In this document: positions 1 to 8,954 of the stretch, one piece after another
How the letters are laid out: every line of letters begins with the position of its first letter
How positions within the stretch are numbered: position 1 is the first letter of the stretch
Assembly (NCBI RefSeq): GCF_900113835.1
Contig: NZ_FOQV01000004.1
Span: 62,001 to 126,000, forward strand
Source of the DNA: Allobosea sp. OK403
GTDB taxonomy: Bacteria; Pseudomonadota; Alphaproteobacteria; Rhizobiales; Beijerinckiaceae
Direction of reading: 5' to 3'
Length of the DNA: 64,000 nucleotides
Translations under genes and position numbers: made by a program
Notes under the pieces: generated by a model
Told to the model about the DNA's origin: nothing
The model's input: the letters and a program-made list of their open reading frames with translations, nothing else
The model's database searches: none

Positions 1-658
1 ACTTGGTGCTGGGCCGCAGCGCCCTGTGGCCGGCGATCGGCACATAGCGCACCTGGCAGATCGCGACCGGGCCACCATAACCGTCCAGCTTGACCTCGCG
101 GGAGCCGGCATAGCTCATCTTGATGTCATAGCGGGCCGCCCCGTCGAAGATCGGCAGCGTGCGGTTGCAGGCGCTCGCGCTGCCGCCCTTGCCATCGACA
201 GGCATCAGGAAGGCACTGAGCGGATCCAGGATATTGCGCTTGTGGCCGTCGGTCAGGGGGACGCGGTCCGGCTTGAAGTCGATCGGCGGAACGATCTCGA
301 TCGCTTGGACATTGCCGCCACCGAGCGCCATGCGCACAGTCCGGCTCTCGCTGGAGCTGGCGGAGCTGATCGCGAAGGTCGCCGGCATCGGCTTGCCGCC
401 ATTGATATTGCCGGTCGCAGCGCCCGAGCCGCGCCCGCCGGTGAAGCCACCGACCAATCCGGTCAGCTTCGCCACGATATCGAGCTTGTAGCCACTGGAA
501 TCGACGCCACCGCTGAGATTTGCCGTGCCAAGCGTCAGTCCCAGCAGCGAGACCTGGTATTTCGCGTCGAGCGAAGCTGCCTGCGCCGGCAGGCCGGCGG
601 CCACCAGCATCGCGACAAGGGACAACCCGGCCAGGGACGGCGCGATGGCGGGTTTCAT
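1..658 (-). CDS. DUF3108-like exported protein (3' part missing)
   Basis: This gene runs off the left edge, so only its first 219 codons are seen. The reading starts MKPAIAPSLAG, with a hydrophobic stretch ending in an AQA signal-peptidase site near residue 27, so the product should be exported. The mature part begins with a beta-rich section (KYQVSLLGLTLGTANLS) typical of DUF3108 proteins, which are periplasmic beta-barrel-like proteins of unknown function. A strong GGAGG lies 5 bases before the ATG and fixes the start. The gene is divergent from rpmB, sharing a roughly 275-base upstream region. Family assignment rests on recognition of the N-terminal pattern and context only. Confidence 0.7.
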   Translation of the reverse strand, partial: MKPAIAPSLAGLSLVAMLVAAGLPAQAASLDAKYQVSLLGLTLGTANLSGGVDSSGYKLDIVAKLTGLVGGFTGGRGSGAATGNINGGKPMPATFAISSASSSESRTVRMALGGGNVQAIEIVPPIDFKPDRVPLTDGHKRNILDPLSAFLMPVDGKGGSASACNRTLPIFDGAARYDIKMSYAGSREVKLDGYGGPVAICQVRYVPIAGHRALRPSTK

Positions 659-934
659 CCGTTTCCTCCGAGCTTGGGGTATGGTTTGCAATGCACTGCG
701 AATCGGTCTGAATCGTGACCTGTTTCGCGGCATTTGGCGAGCCGCGCGCCAGTCCGACCTCTCTCTCCCGTCGCCGTCGGCCGCAACGCGCCGATATCGG
801 CGAGTTCTCCTTGACGCGGCCGCCTGCCTTGGCTATGGAACCGCGACTTCAATTTGACTTCCGGTGCTCATGTCCGGCACGTCGCGTGTCGGCATTTTTG
901 TTTGAGCGAACCGGTTGCAGCAAGGAACGATGAC

Positions 935-1222
935 ATGGCCCGCCGTTGCGAACTGACCGGGAAAGGTACCCTGACCGGGCACCTCGTCAGCCACTCGAAC
1001 CGCAAGACCAAGACGGTTTTCCGTCCCAACCTCGTGCAGGTCACGCTGCAGTCGGATGCGCTGGGCCGTTCGGTTCGTCTGCGCGTCTCGGCCAATGCCC
1101 TGCGCACGGTCGACCATCGCGGCGGCCTCGACGCCTTCCTGGTCAAGGCTCCGGCCTCCGACCTTTCGGCTGGCGCCCTGACCCTGAAGCGCGACATCGA
1201 GAAGAAGCTCGCCACCGCCTGA
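935..1222 (+). CDS. rpmB: 50S ribosomal protein L28
   Basis: A 95-residue protein starting [11 protein letters not shown], matching bacterial L28 in length and in the conserved start, the [11 protein letters not shown] segment and the following RPNLV. It is a structural component of the large ribosomal subunit. The start was placed at the ATG preceded by AAGGA rather than at a longer upstream reading, because the N-terminus then matches the family. The gene is monocistronic and ends just before a clear intrinsic terminator. Confidence 0.97.
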   Translation: MARRCELTGKGTLTGHLVSHSNRKTKTVFRPNLVQVTLQSDALGRSVRLRVSANALRTVDHRGGLDAFLVKAPASDLSAGALTLKRDIEKKLATA

Positions 1223-1247
1223 GCGGACTTTCTTTTCGGCATGAATG

Positions 1248-1271
1248 AAGCGGCCGCGAGGCCGCTTTTTT
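1248..1271 (+). terminator. Rho-independent terminator of rpmB
   Basis: Seven-base-pair arms AAGCGGC and GCCGCTT enclose a CGCGAG loop and run directly into six Ts. It sits 25 bases after the rpmB stop codon, exactly where a terminator for this single-gene transcript is expected. Confidence 0.88.
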
Positions 1272-1289
1272 CGTTTGGGCTAGGCTCAT

Positions 1290-1370
1290 CGTCATTGCGA
1301 GCGGAGCGAAGCAATCCAGGGGCCGTAGCGCTCTGCGATGCTGGATTGCTTCGCTCCGCTCGCAATGACG
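1290..1370. repeat. Palindromic repeat element (CGTCATTGCGAGCG family), intergenic copy
   Basis: Two perfect 30-base arms (1290-1319 and 1341-1370) form a long inverted repeat around a 21-base centre. The arms begin with CGTCATTGCGAGCGGAGCG. A second copy with nearly the same arms lies inside the glycosyltransferase gene at 7032-7109. This sequence family is known from many bacterial genomes as a dispersed palindromic element. The copy lies between the rpmB terminator and the 3' end of the convergent phytase-like gene. Confidence 0.92.
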
Positions 1371-1397
1371 GCTGTGGCCACTTTCGGGCAGCGCACC

Positions 1398-2402
1398 TCA
1401 GACCAGCTCGAATTCCAGCAGGATCGTCCGCTGCAGGAACGAGAAATTATCGTCCGAGATCAGGGTCAGGATCGTCTTGCCCTGCTCCAGATGGACGGAC
1501 AAGCCCTCCATATTATCGATCTCCTGGCCGAGATCGGCCTCGATCAGATAGGGGCCGTCGAGCACGGCGCCCGACTTGATGCCTGCCCCCGCGATCCGGC
1601 GGATGCGCATGCCGACGCCGCGCAGCGGCCGATACCAGCGCTCCAGCACCAGCATGTCGCCGCCGGGCAGGAAGGCGAGATCGGTGATGTCGAAGCCGTC
1701 ATGGCGCACGAGCTGGAACAGGCCCGGCTGCCGGCCGCCGAGGATGATGCCGAGCGTCGGTTCATTCTCACCACCCGAGCGCTCGGCGATGGCGACAAGC
1801 GCGCCCGCAAGCGGATGGCCGGTTGGCGCGATGCCGATCGCCTCCAGCCCGCGATTGCTCGGCAGGCGCTTGACCTCGCGCGGCACCGGTACGATGCGGG
1901 CGCGCGCAGCGACGCCTTCTTTCGCCCAGTCGAAGCGCAGGATGTCCTGCGTCCGCTCGACGCCGATATAGGCGACGCCATCCGCGATCGTCAGGCTCTC
2001 CGTATCGAAATAGCGCGAGCGATGCAGCGGCTTGCCCGAAGCTCCCAGGATAGGCGCGAGCTCCGCCGCATCGAGCGCAACGATACGGCCGCCTTGCGAG
2101 CGCGGCTTCGCCATCAGCCAAAAGCCATTATCCGTGATGGAGACGAGCTCGGTCCCGTCGGGAGAACGCCATAGCCCGGAAAAGCCGCCGAAGCGCGGAT
2201 GATTTCCGCTCAGGACGAGCCCGCCGCGGAAGTTCAACTGGCCGAAACGTGCCTTCTCGGGGCTGCGAGGCTCGAACGCCTTGATCGGGCGCGCCGAGAT
2301 CATGATCGGAATGCGGGTCTGTTCGGAGGATTGGGCGAGCGCGGGCGGAGCCAGGCCGAGTGCGGCGAGTCCAGCCAAGGCGCGACGGCGCGTCAGACGC
2401 AT
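1398..2402 (-). CDS. Exported esterase-like/phytase-like family protein
   Basis: A 334-residue protein whose N-terminus (MRLTRRRALAGLAALG...PPALAQ) is a signal peptide with an arginine pair, possibly Tat-type. The body has the features of the phytase-like/esterase-like family: GNHPRFGGFSGL, an early TDNGFW segment, RYFDTESLTIADGVAYIGVE, SNRGLEAIGI, and a C-terminal EIDNMEGLSVH followed by LISDDNFS. These proteins are predicted beta-propellers; substrate and true activity are not established. It is the last gene on the minus strand after cobT, separated by about 220 bases containing a large palindrome, so it may have its own promoter. Confidence 0.82.
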   Translation of the reverse strand: MRLTRRRALAGLAALGLAPPALAQSSEQTRIPIMISARPIKAFEPRSPEKARFGQLNFRGGLVLSGNHPRFGGFSGLWRSPDGTELVSITDNGFWLMAKPRSQGGRIVALDAAELAPILGASGKPLHRSRYFDTESLTIADGVAYIGVERTQDILRFDWAKEGVAARARIVPVPREVKRLPSNRGLEAIGIAPTGHPLAGALVAIAERSGGENEPTLGIILGGRQPGLFQLVRHDGFDITDLAFLPGGDMLVLERWYRPLRGVGMRIRRIAGAGIKSGAVLDGPYLIEADLGQEIDNMEGLSVHLEQGKTILTLISDDNFSFLQRTILLEFELV

Positions 2403-2428
2403 AGGCCGTTGCCGCCGTATCCTGAAAA

Positions 2429-2596
2429 GGCGCGGGGAACCCCTCTCCTGTAAGGAGAGGGGCAGGGGTGAGGTGTAGGCCCCTGGACCAGTGTAGTGCC
2501 GACGTCACAGTGCCGCAGCGGTGGGGTCGCGGCCAAGGCGTCAAACGGCCGACCCCTCACCCTGCCCTCTCCCTTCGGGAGAGGGTTCCCCGCGCC
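2429..2596. repeat. Composite GC-rich palindrome
   Basis: The outer arms start GGCGCGGGGAACCC at the left and end GGGTTCCCCGCGCC at the right. Each arm contains its own hairpin (CCTCTCC-tgtaa-GGAGAGG; CCCTCTCCC-ttc-GGGAGAGGG). The element fills most of the gap between cobT and the phytase-like gene and may act as an RNA-level punctuation mark, although no U-tract follows. Confidence 0.75.
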
Positions 2597-2622
2597 TGCC
2601 TCGCAGACGTTGCGGGTGATCC

Positions 2623-4521
2623 TCACTGCAGCCGCCGCGACCCGCGTGACTTGGTCGAGAGTCCGGCATCCTCCTCGAAGAGCTCCGCCAGCTTCTCGGT
2701 CATGACGCCGCCGAGCTCCTCGGCATCGACGATGGTGACGGCGCGGCGGTAATAGCGCGTGACGTCATGGCCGATGCCGATGGCGATCAGCTCGACGGGC
2801 GAACGCGTCTCGATCTCGGCGATGACATGGCGCAGATGCCGCTCGAGATAATTGCCGGCATTGACCGAAAGCGTGGAGTCGTCGACCGGCGCGCCATCCG
2901 AGATCACCATCAGGATCTTGCGCTGCTCGGGCCGCGCCAGCAGGCGCTTATGCGCCCAGTCCAGCGCCTCGCCGTCGATATTCTCCTTGAGCAGGCCCTC
3001 GCGCATCATCAGCCCGAGATTCTTGCGCGCCCGCCGCCAGGGCGCATCCGCCGCCTTGTAGATGATGTGGCGCAGGTCGTTGAGGCGGCCGGGAGCCGCC
3101 GGCTTGCCCGATTGCAGCCAGGCTTCGCGCGAAAGCCCGCCTTTCCAGGCCCGCGTGGTGAAGCCCAAAAGCTCGACCTTGACGCCACAGCGCTCCAGCG
3201 TGCGCGCCAGGATATCGGCGCAGGTCGCCGCGACCGTGATCGGTCGGCCGCGCATCGAGCCGGAATTGTCGATCAGCAGCGTCACCACCGTATCGCGGAA
3301 ATTCACGTCCGATTCCTGCCGGAAGGAGAGCGGCTGGTAGGGATCGATGATGATGCGTGGCAGGCGGGCGGGGTCGAGCGCGCCTTCCTCCAGGTCGAAC
3401 TGCCAGGAGCGGTTCTGCTGCGCCATCAGCCGGCGCTGGAGCCGGTTCGCGAGGCGCGCGACCACGCCCTGGAGATGCGCGAGCTGCTTGTCGAGATAGG
3501 CACGCAGCCGCGTCAGCTCCTCGGCGTCGCAGAGCTCCTCGGCCGTGACGACCTCGTCGAATTTCTGCGTATAGGCCTTGTAGTCCGTCACCGGGCGATC
3601 GTTCGGCTTGCCCTCGCGCGGACGCGGCGCCTCGCCGGCTTCCTCGGACTCGGAATTCTCGTCCTCGTCCTCCCAGTCGCCGGCCGGCGCGTCGGTCGCC
3701 TCCGAGGCGCCCTCCTGCAGTTCCTCGGTCGCGTCGTCGCTGACCTCGACCTCGGAACGCTCGCCCTGGCTCTCCTGCTCGGCCTCGCCGTCTTGCTGCT
3801 GCTGTTCGTCGGAGGACTGGTCCTGATTGTCCTCGTCCTGCTCGTCGTCCTGGCCCTGGCTGGTCTGCTCGGCCATGTCGAGCGAGGCCAGCATGTCGCG
3901 CACGGTGCGGGCGAAGGCGCGCTGATCCTCGACGGATTTCGCCAGACGGTCGAGATCGGCCCCGGCCTTGGCCTCGATCTGCTCGCGCCAGAGATCGACC
4001 AGCTTCTCGGCAGCCTTGGGCGGCTTCAGCCCCGTCAGGCGCTCACGCACCATCAAGGCGAGCGCATCCTCCAGCGGCGCGTCGGCGCGGTCGGTGATCT
4101 CCTCATAGCGCCCGCCGCGATGGTAGCGGTCCTCCAGCATGGCGGTGATGTTGCCGGCCATGCCGCTCATCCGGCGCGAACCGACGCATTCGACGCGCGA
4201 CTGCTCGACGGCATCGAACACGGCGCGCGCCGCATCGCCCTCGGGCGCGGCGCGGCGATGCACGGTCGCGTCATGACAGGCGAGCCTCAGCGCCATCGAA
4301 TCGGCATGGCCGCGCAGGATCGCGACATCCTGGGCGGTGAGCTTGCGCGGCGGCTCGGGCAGGCGGGCGCGCTCGCCGACGAGCGAGGGTTTGTCGGCCG
4401 CGAAGACGATCTCCATCTCGGGCCTGCGCGCGATCGCCTTCATCGCGCCCGAAATCGCGCGCTTCAGCGGCTCCGCTGGCGCTTCCTTGGTCTGGCCGGG
4501 CTTGCGATTGGAGATGCTCAT
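2623..4521 (-). CDS. cobT: Aerobic cobaltochelatase subunit CobT
   Basis: A 632-residue protein. With CobN and CobS it inserts cobalt into hydrogenobyrinic acid a,c-diamide in oxygen-dependent cobalamin synthesis. Residues 1-210 form the CobT N-terminal region, about 215-300 is a very acidic Gln/Glu/Asp-rich linker, and the C-terminal part is a von Willebrand A domain with the metal site DNSGS at about 418-422, preceded by DTVVTLLI. The start at MSISNRKPG was chosen because it overlaps the stop of the upstream GNAT gene as ATGA, suggesting translational coupling. CobS is two genes upstream on the same strand. CobN is not in the window. Confidence 0.95.
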   Translation of the reverse strand: MSISNRKPGQTKEAPAEPLKRAISGAMKAIARRPEMEIVFAADKPSLVGERARLPEPPRKLTAQDVAILRGHADSMALRLACHDATVHRRAAPEGDAARAVFDAVEQSRVECVGSRRMSGMAGNITAMLEDRYHRGGRYEEITDRADAPLEDALALMVRERLTGLKPPKAAEKLVDLWREQIEAKAGADLDRLAKSVEDQRAFARTVRDMLASLDMAEQTSQGQDDEQDEDNQDQSSDEQQQQDGEAEQESQGERSEVEVSDDATEELQEGASEATDAPAGDWEDEDENSESEEAGEAPRPREGKPNDRPVTDYKAYTQKFDEVVTAEELCDAEELTRLRAYLDKQLAHLQGVVARLANRLQRRLMAQQNRSWQFDLEEGALDPARLPRIIIDPYQPLSFRQESDVNFRDTVVTLLIDNSGSMRGRPITVAATCADILARTLERCGVKVELLGFTTRAWKGGLSREAWLQSGKPAAPGRLNDLRHIIYKAADAPWRRARKNLGLMMREGLLKENIDGEALDWAHKRLLARPEQRKILMVISDGAPVDDSTLSVNAGNYLERHLRHVIAEIETRSPVELIAIGIGHDVTRYYRRAVTIVDAEELGGVMTEKLAELFEEDAGLSTKSRGSRRLQ

Positions 4522-4934
4522 AGCGCCTTCGTGAAGTGATGAATGCGATGACCGGCTACCGGATAGTCCTCCATCCGGCCGCATTCGCGATAGCCCAGCC
4601 GAGGATAGAAATCCGGCGCCTGAAGGCTCATCGTGCTCAGATAGACGCCGCGCGCGCCATGGTCCCGCGCGGTCTGTTCAGCTTGCGCCACCAGCGCCTC
4701 ACCAAAGCCGGCGCCGCGACGGCTCCCATCGACCCAGAGCAGGTCGACATGAAGCCACTCCCATTTCAGCTCGCCGATGAGCCCGCCGACAATCGCCCCG
4801 CTCTCGTCGCGCAGGCTGATCGCAAGCGGCTTCGTATTACGCGGGCCGATCTTCGCCTCGTTAAAAGCGGACAGGCCGCGCAGAACCGCGGTGCGCGTCT
4901 CGTCCTGGTCCGGTTCGACGACGATCGCGACCAT
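4518..4934 (-). CDS. GNAT family N-acetyltransferase
   Basis: A 138-residue protein with the GNAT fold: a central [12 protein letters not shown] strand, the acetyl-CoA-binding [12 protein letters not shown] loop (variant of R/Q-x-x-G-x-G/A), and a C-terminal [18 protein letters not shown] segment. The acceptor is unknown. The ATG start has AGGAG five bases upstream; a GTG six bases earlier would overlap that site. It lies between GFA-like and cobT, overlapping the cobT start by four bases, so it is probably transcribed with the cobaltochelatase genes even though a link to cobalamin is not evident. Confidence 0.88.
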   Translation of the reverse strand: MVAIVVEPDQDETRTAVLRGLSAFNEAKIGPRNTKPLAISLRDESGAIVGGLIGELKWEWLHVDLLWVDGSRRGAGFGEALVAQAEQTARDHGARGVYLSTMSLQAPDFYPRLGYRECGRMEDYPVAGHRIHHFTKAL

Positions 4935-4942
4935 CTTCACTC

Positions 4943-5299
4943 CTAGCGCGAACGCCCATCATACAATGTCGGCTGCAGCTCGGCCGGCTCAACGCCGCTC
5001 AAGCAGCGCACATTGACCGCCACCGTCTGTGTTCCGTCCGGCAAGGCGCCACGCGCGAAGGATTCGACACCGCAGGTCTCGCAGAACAGATGCTGGATCT
5101 TGCCCGTGTTGAAGCGGTACTCGGTCAGCGCATCCTCGCCCTTGCCGAGGCTGAAGGCCCCCGCAGGCGAGAAAGCCAACACCGAGCCCCGCTTCTGACA
5201 ATAGGAGCAGTTACAGGTGATCGTCCGGTCGAGATCGGTCTCGACCGTGAAGGCGACACGGCCGCAATGGCAACCGCCGTCGTAGCGTGCGCTCGCCAT
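4943..5299 (-). CDS. GFA/CENP-V family zinc protein
   Basis: A 118-residue protein with the cysteine pattern of the glutathione-dependent formaldehyde-activating (GFA) fold: CHCG near residue 10, CNCSYC near 30 and CETC near 73, which bind two zinc ions. Members are often annotated as formaldehyde-activating enzymes, but most have no proven reaction. The start at MASARYDGG was chosen because family members begin shortly before the first CxC and because AAGGA lies upstream. It sits 14 bases after cobS and 8 bases before the GNAT gene, as a middle gene of the row. Confidence 0.9.
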   Translation of the reverse strand: MASARYDGGCHCGRVAFTVETDLDRTITCNCSYCQKRGSVLAFSPAGAFSLGKGEDALTEYRFNTGKIQHLFCETCGVESFARGALPDGTQTVAVNVRCLSGVEPAELQPTLYDGRSR

Positions 5300-5313
5300 C
5301 TCATGTCGTCCTT

Positions 5314-6297
5314 TTAGCTGAGGACCACGTTCACCGCGCTCTCCGGCAGCTCCTTGCCGAAGGAGCGCTGGAAGAACTCGGCCACCAGCGTGCGCTCCAT
5401 CTCGTCGCATTTGTTCAGGAACGTCACCCGGAAGGCGAAGCCGACATCGCCGAAGATCGCGGCGTTCTCGGCCCAGGTGATCACGGTACGCGGGCTCATC
5501 ACGGTCGAGAGATCGCCGTTCATGAAAGCGTTGCGGGTGAGATCGGCGACGCGGACCATCTTGTTGACGATGTCCTTGCCCTCCGGCGAGGCCTGATAGT
5601 GCTTCGATTTGGCGAGCACGATCGCGACTTCGTTGTCATGGGGCAGGTAGTTCAGCGTGGTCACGATCGACCAGCGGTCCATCTGGCCCTGGTTGATCTG
5701 CTGCGTGCCGTGATAGAGGCCCGACGTGTCGCCGAGGCCGACCGTATTGGCGGTGGCGAAGAGGCGGAAGCAGGGATGCGGGCGGATGACGCGCTTCTGA
5801 TCGAGCAGCGTCAGCTTGCCGGACTGCTCGAGCACGCGCTGGATCACGAACATCACATCGGGGCGGCCGGCGTCATATTCGTCGAAGACCAGCGCGATGT
5901 TGTTCTGCAGGGCCCAGGGCAGGATGCCGTCCTGGAACTCGGTGATCTGCTTGCCTTCCTTCAGCACGATCGCGTCCTTGCCGACGAGATCGAGCCGGGA
6001 GACGTGGCTGTCGAGGTTGACGCGCACGCAGGGCCAGTTCAGGCGAGCGGCAACCTGCTCGATATGGGTCGATTTGCCGGTGCCGTGATAGCCCGAGATC
6101 ATCACGCGGCGGTTATGCGCAAAGCCGGCCAGGATCGCGATCGTGGTGTCGCGGTCGAAGCGGTAATCCGGATCGAAATCGGGAACATGCGCCTCCACCT
6201 TGGAATAGGCCGGCACTTCGAGGTCTGAATCAATCCCGAAGGTCTGACGCACCGACAACTTCATGTCGGGAAGGCCTTGGGCGGTCGTCATCGTCAT
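5314..6297 (-). CDS. cobS: Aerobic cobaltochelatase subunit CobS
   Basis: A 327-residue AAA+ ATPase that powers cobalt insertion together with CobT and CobN. The Walker A motif GYHGTGKST is at about 69-77 and Walker B ALVFDEYD at about 135-142; sensor-like FATANT follows near 200. Length and the start near MTMTTAQG are typical. GGAG lies about ten bases before the first ATG; a second ATG two codons later is also possible. It is the first gene of a minus-strand row that ends with cobT. In many related genomes cobS and cobT are adjacent; here two small genes separate them. Confidence 0.95.
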   Translation of the reverse strand: MTMTTAQGLPDMKLSVRQTFGIDSDLEVPAYSKVEAHVPDFDPDYRFDRDTTIAILAGFAHNRRVMISGYHGTGKSTHIEQVAARLNWPCVRVNLDSHVSRLDLVGKDAIVLKEGKQITEFQDGILPWALQNNIALVFDEYDAGRPDVMFVIQRVLEQSGKLTLLDQKRVIRPHPCFRLFATANTVGLGDTSGLYHGTQQINQGQMDRWSIVTTLNYLPHDNEVAIVLAKSKHYQASPEGKDIVNKMVRVADLTRNAFMNGDLSTVMSPRTVITWAENAAIFGDVGFAFRVTFLNKCDEMERTLVAEFFQRSFGKELPESAVNVVLS

Positions 6298-6498
6298 CTG
6301 GCTTGTCTCCGGGCATGGGACAGGTCCGGGAGAGGACCGGTTGTCCCAAGAGCCGACCGAAAAGGGAGGCGTACGCTGTCTAACTAAAGCGAAAGACCGG
6401 CAGCGGCAATTCGCAAACCGCCGGGGCGGGAATTCCCGGCAGACATGTCGGATTCGCAATGGACGTGCCAGAAGGGTCCACCCATACGAAGAAACGGG

Positions 6499-7698
6499 CT
6501 AGCGCCGCTTATCGAGAAGCCGCGCCAAGATGCCGCAAACCGCTTCCCCTCCGCTGCGGTCGATCGTCACGCCTGGCGCGGGGGCGTTTCGCAATGCGGA
6601 TTCGACAGCCTGCGCCATGAGCCCCGGCGTGAGCGGCGCTTCATCATCAAGGCGCAGGCAACGCGCCAGCCCCGCCCGTTCCATCGCCTCCGCTCGTATC
6701 GCCTGCTCGGTCTCGTTGCCGGCGTCGAACGGCACGACGATCGCCGGCCGGCCAGCCGCCACGAGATCAAGCACCGTATTGTAGCCAGCCTGGCTGATCG
6801 ACAACGCACAACCCGCAAGCAGCGCCGGAAAATCCGGCCGCGCCCATTCCACGGTCACATGAGCGGGCGCTGAATCCCGCAGGCGGTCGAACGCTGCCTC
6901 GGATACGCCTCGCCCGACGAGGATGCGCCAGCCTCGTGCCGGGCCAAGCAAGCCGGCGGCAGCGACGCAGAGCTCAAACAGCGGCAGCGCAGCCGCCGAG
7001 CCGCCGCCGGAGACGATGATTTCCGCCTCCTCGTCATTGCGAGCGCAGCGAAGCAATCCAGGAGGCGCAGAGCAAGACGCTGGATTGCTTCGCTCCGCTC
7101 GCAATGACGGCTCAGCCAGATAACCCGTGTAATGCAGCCGTCCAACCAATTCCGGCGAGGCCGGCCAGGACGCCTCCAGCGGCAGGAAGGCGGCATCGCC
7201 ATGCACCAGCACGCCATCGAAATCGCTGGCGATGCGCCGCTCCGCTTCGGCGACCCGGTCGGCGCGCGGGGCGACCAGCACGTCACGGATAGAGGACAGC
7301 ACCAGAACCTGCGGATTCGCCGCCTTTGCAGCGGCAATCAACCCCATGAACTCGCTGGCGAGTTGGCGCCGCCCGAACGGGAAATGCTCGGTGACGACGA
7401 CATCGGGCCGCAGCGACATTGCGAGACCGCTCAGCATCGCTTGCCGCATCGCGCGACGTTCCGAATCGATCGGCTGCCCGGCCTCGTCGAGCAGATTGCG
7501 GAAATCGACGCCCTCGACCTTGACCGGAGGAAGCTGCACGAAAGCGAAGGGCTCGCCTTGTCGCGCTGCCAAAGTCATGCCGCCGCTCGCCAGCGTCACC
7601 TCATGCCCAGCCCCTGCCAGCGCCCGCGCCAGATGCCGCGCCCGCACGAGATGGCCGCTGCCCAGGAGATGCGTCACGGCGATCAGGATGCGTGGCAT
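6499..7698 (-). CDS. MurG-like glycosyltransferase carrying an in-frame repeat insertion
   Basis: A 399-residue GT-B-type glycosyltransferase. The N-terminal domain begins MPRILIAVTHLLGSGH, a glycine-rich loop followed by RARHLARAL; the C-terminal domain has IIVSGGGSAAALP, WARPDFPALL, SQAGYNTVLD and AAGRPAIVVPF, a nucleotide-sugar-binding pattern like that of MurG and UDP-glycosyltransferases. Residues about 197-222 are encoded by a 78-base palindromic element that keeps the frame; they fall in the linker between the two domains, where the related gene at 24130 has an unrelated linker. The start is an ATG sharing one base with the upstream stop. Substrate unknown. Confidence 0.85.
   Translation of the reverse strand: MPRILIAVTHLLGSGHLVRARHLARALAGAGHEVTLASGGMTLAARQGEPFAFVQLPPVKVEGVDFRNLLDEAGQPIDSERRAMRQAMLSGLAMSLRPDVVVTEHFPFGRRQLASEFMGLIAAAKAANPQVLVLSSIRDVLVAPRADRVAEAERRIASDFDGVLVHGDAAFLPLEASWPASPELVGRLHYTGYLAEPSLRAERSNPASCSAPPGLLRCARNDEEAEIIVSGGGSAAALPLFELCVAAAGLLGPARGWRILVGRGVSEAAFDRLRDSAPAHVTVEWARPDFPALLAGCALSISQAGYNTVLDLVAAGRPAIVVPFDAGNETEQAIRAEAMERAGLARCLRLDDEAPLTPGLMAQAVESALRNAPAPGVTIDRSGGEAVCGILARLLDKRR
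7032..7109. repeat. Palindromic repeat element inserted within a coding sequence
   Basis: Arms 7032-7061 and 7080-7109 are 30 bases each and differ at one position (GCGCAGCG versus GCGGAGCG). The arms match the intergenic element at 1290-1370. Length is 78 bases, exactly 26 codons, and the reading frame of the glycosyltransferase stays open across it, giving the characteristic peptide LRAERSNPA...LLRCARND. Confidence 0.93.
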
Positions 7699-8954
7699 CA
7701 ACCGCGCCCGCCTGATCGAAGCGTACTCAGCAGCTTCTGATGAATGCGGTCGAGCCCGGCTGCAGCCGAAAAATCCTGGGTCAGCCTTGCATGCGCCGCA
7801 GCGCCCAGCGCCGCACGCCGTTCCGGTGCCATCGCAAGCTCAGCCATGGCCTGTGCCAGCGCAGCGACGTCGCCCGGCGCAACCAGCAGACCCTCGACAC
7901 CATCGCTGACGAATTCGGGAATGCCGGCGAAATCCGTCGCGACGATCGGCAGCGCCTGGCTCGCCGCTTCCATCACGACATTAGGCAAGCCGTCGCGGTC
8001 GCCATTGTCGGCCTGCTTTGACGGCAGCACGAAGAGATCAGCCTCGCGCAAGGACGCGACGACCGCAGCTTGCGCCTGCGGCCCGGCCCAGATGACGCGC
8101 TCCGACAACCCGAGCACCTCGGCCAGTATTTTCAGCCCCTTCAGTTTCTCGCCGCCGCCGATATGGGTCAAACGCCAATGCAGCGTGGCCGGCAAACGCG
8201 CCAGCGCCGCCAGCAGATCGTCGAAGCCCTTCTTCTCGACCGCACGGCCAATGGTGACGAAGCGCACCGGATCGGCCGGGTCGCTGCCATCGCGCAGCGG
8301 GCGTAAAGGCGGGCTCGGAAAGCGGGCAAGGTCGAGCCCGTGATAGACCAGCGCGACCTTGTCGGCCCGGTCGCCGAGGCGCGCAAGCTCGGCATGGCCA
8401 TCGCGCGTGCAGGTCACGCCCCAGGCCGCAGCCGCGATCTTCTCGCGCTTCTCCCAGTCCGGCGTCGTCCAGATATCCTTGGCATGGGCCGAGAACGACC
8501 AGCTCAGCCGGCGCAGCAACGCCACATAACGGATCACAGAAGCCGGCGTGTGCAGATAATGGACATGCAGATGGCGGACGCTCATCGGCAATTCATGCGC
8601 CATCACACAGGCCTGGCCGAGCCGGCGCAGGCGGTTGCGCGTCGGATCGCGAGCAAGGTCGCGCAGGAAGACCGCGGCGAGCCTGAGCACCCCCAGCCGT
8701 CGCAGCGCGCTCAAGGCGCCGCGCAAAACGCGGTGGGGATCGTCATGCAGATATTCCGGCAGATAAGTCACCGGCGCCGTGATCTGCTTGTGCATCAGAT
8801 GGCGATCGGCATCGGTCGGATGACGCAACGACCAGATCGCGAAAGGCAGGCCACGCTGCTGCAGCCCGAGCAACTCCTGGGCGATGAAGGTTTCCGACAG
8901 GCGCGGATAGCCCTTCATCGCGATCGCGACGACCGGCTCGGGCGCGGTGCTCAT
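7698..8954 (-). CDS. GT4 family glycosyltransferase
   Basis: A 418-residue retaining glycosyltransferase of GT4 type. The N-terminal half contains the donor-independent domain (KGYPRLSETFIAQELLGL, a pattern seen in colanic-acid-type transferases; also VRHLHVHYLHTPASV and SFSAHAKDIW). The C-terminal half has VTIGRAVEKKGFDDLL, then the E-x7-E-like site GLPNVVMEAASQALPIVATDFAGIPE. It probably adds a sugar to an exported polysaccharide or glycolipid. The start ATG overlaps the upstream stop as ATGA, and the stop shares one base with the next start, so the three genes are tightly coupled. Confidence 0.9.
   Translation of the reverse strand: MSTAPEPVVAIAMKGYPRLSETFIAQELLGLQQRGLPFAIWSLRHPTDADRHLMHKQITAPVTYLPEYLHDDPHRVLRGALSALRRLGVLRLAAVFLRDLARDPTRNRLRRLGQACVMAHELPMSVRHLHVHYLHTPASVIRYVALLRRLSWSFSAHAKDIWTTPDWEKREKIAAAAWGVTCTRDGHAELARLGDRADKVALVYHGLDLARFPSPPLRPLRDGSDPADPVRFVTIGRAVEKKGFDDLLAALARLPATLHWRLTHIGGGEKLKGLKILAEVLGLSERVIWAGPQAQAAVVASLREADLFVLPSKQADNGDRDGLPNVVMEAASQALPIVATDFAGIPEFVSDGVEGLLVAPGDVAALAQAMAELAMAPERRAALGAAAHARLTQDFSAAAGLDRIHQKLLSTLRSGGRG

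Noticed and set aside
1290..1370. Rho-independent terminator
   Set aside because: The arms are far too long and no U-tract follows on either side; a better terminator for rpmB lies just upstream. Same sequence recurs inside a gene.
2767..4539. Long plus-strand open frame of 590 codons opposite cobT
   Set aside because: Its translation is low-complexity and mirrors the acidic, well-conserved cobT on the other strand. It is a shadow caused by high GC.
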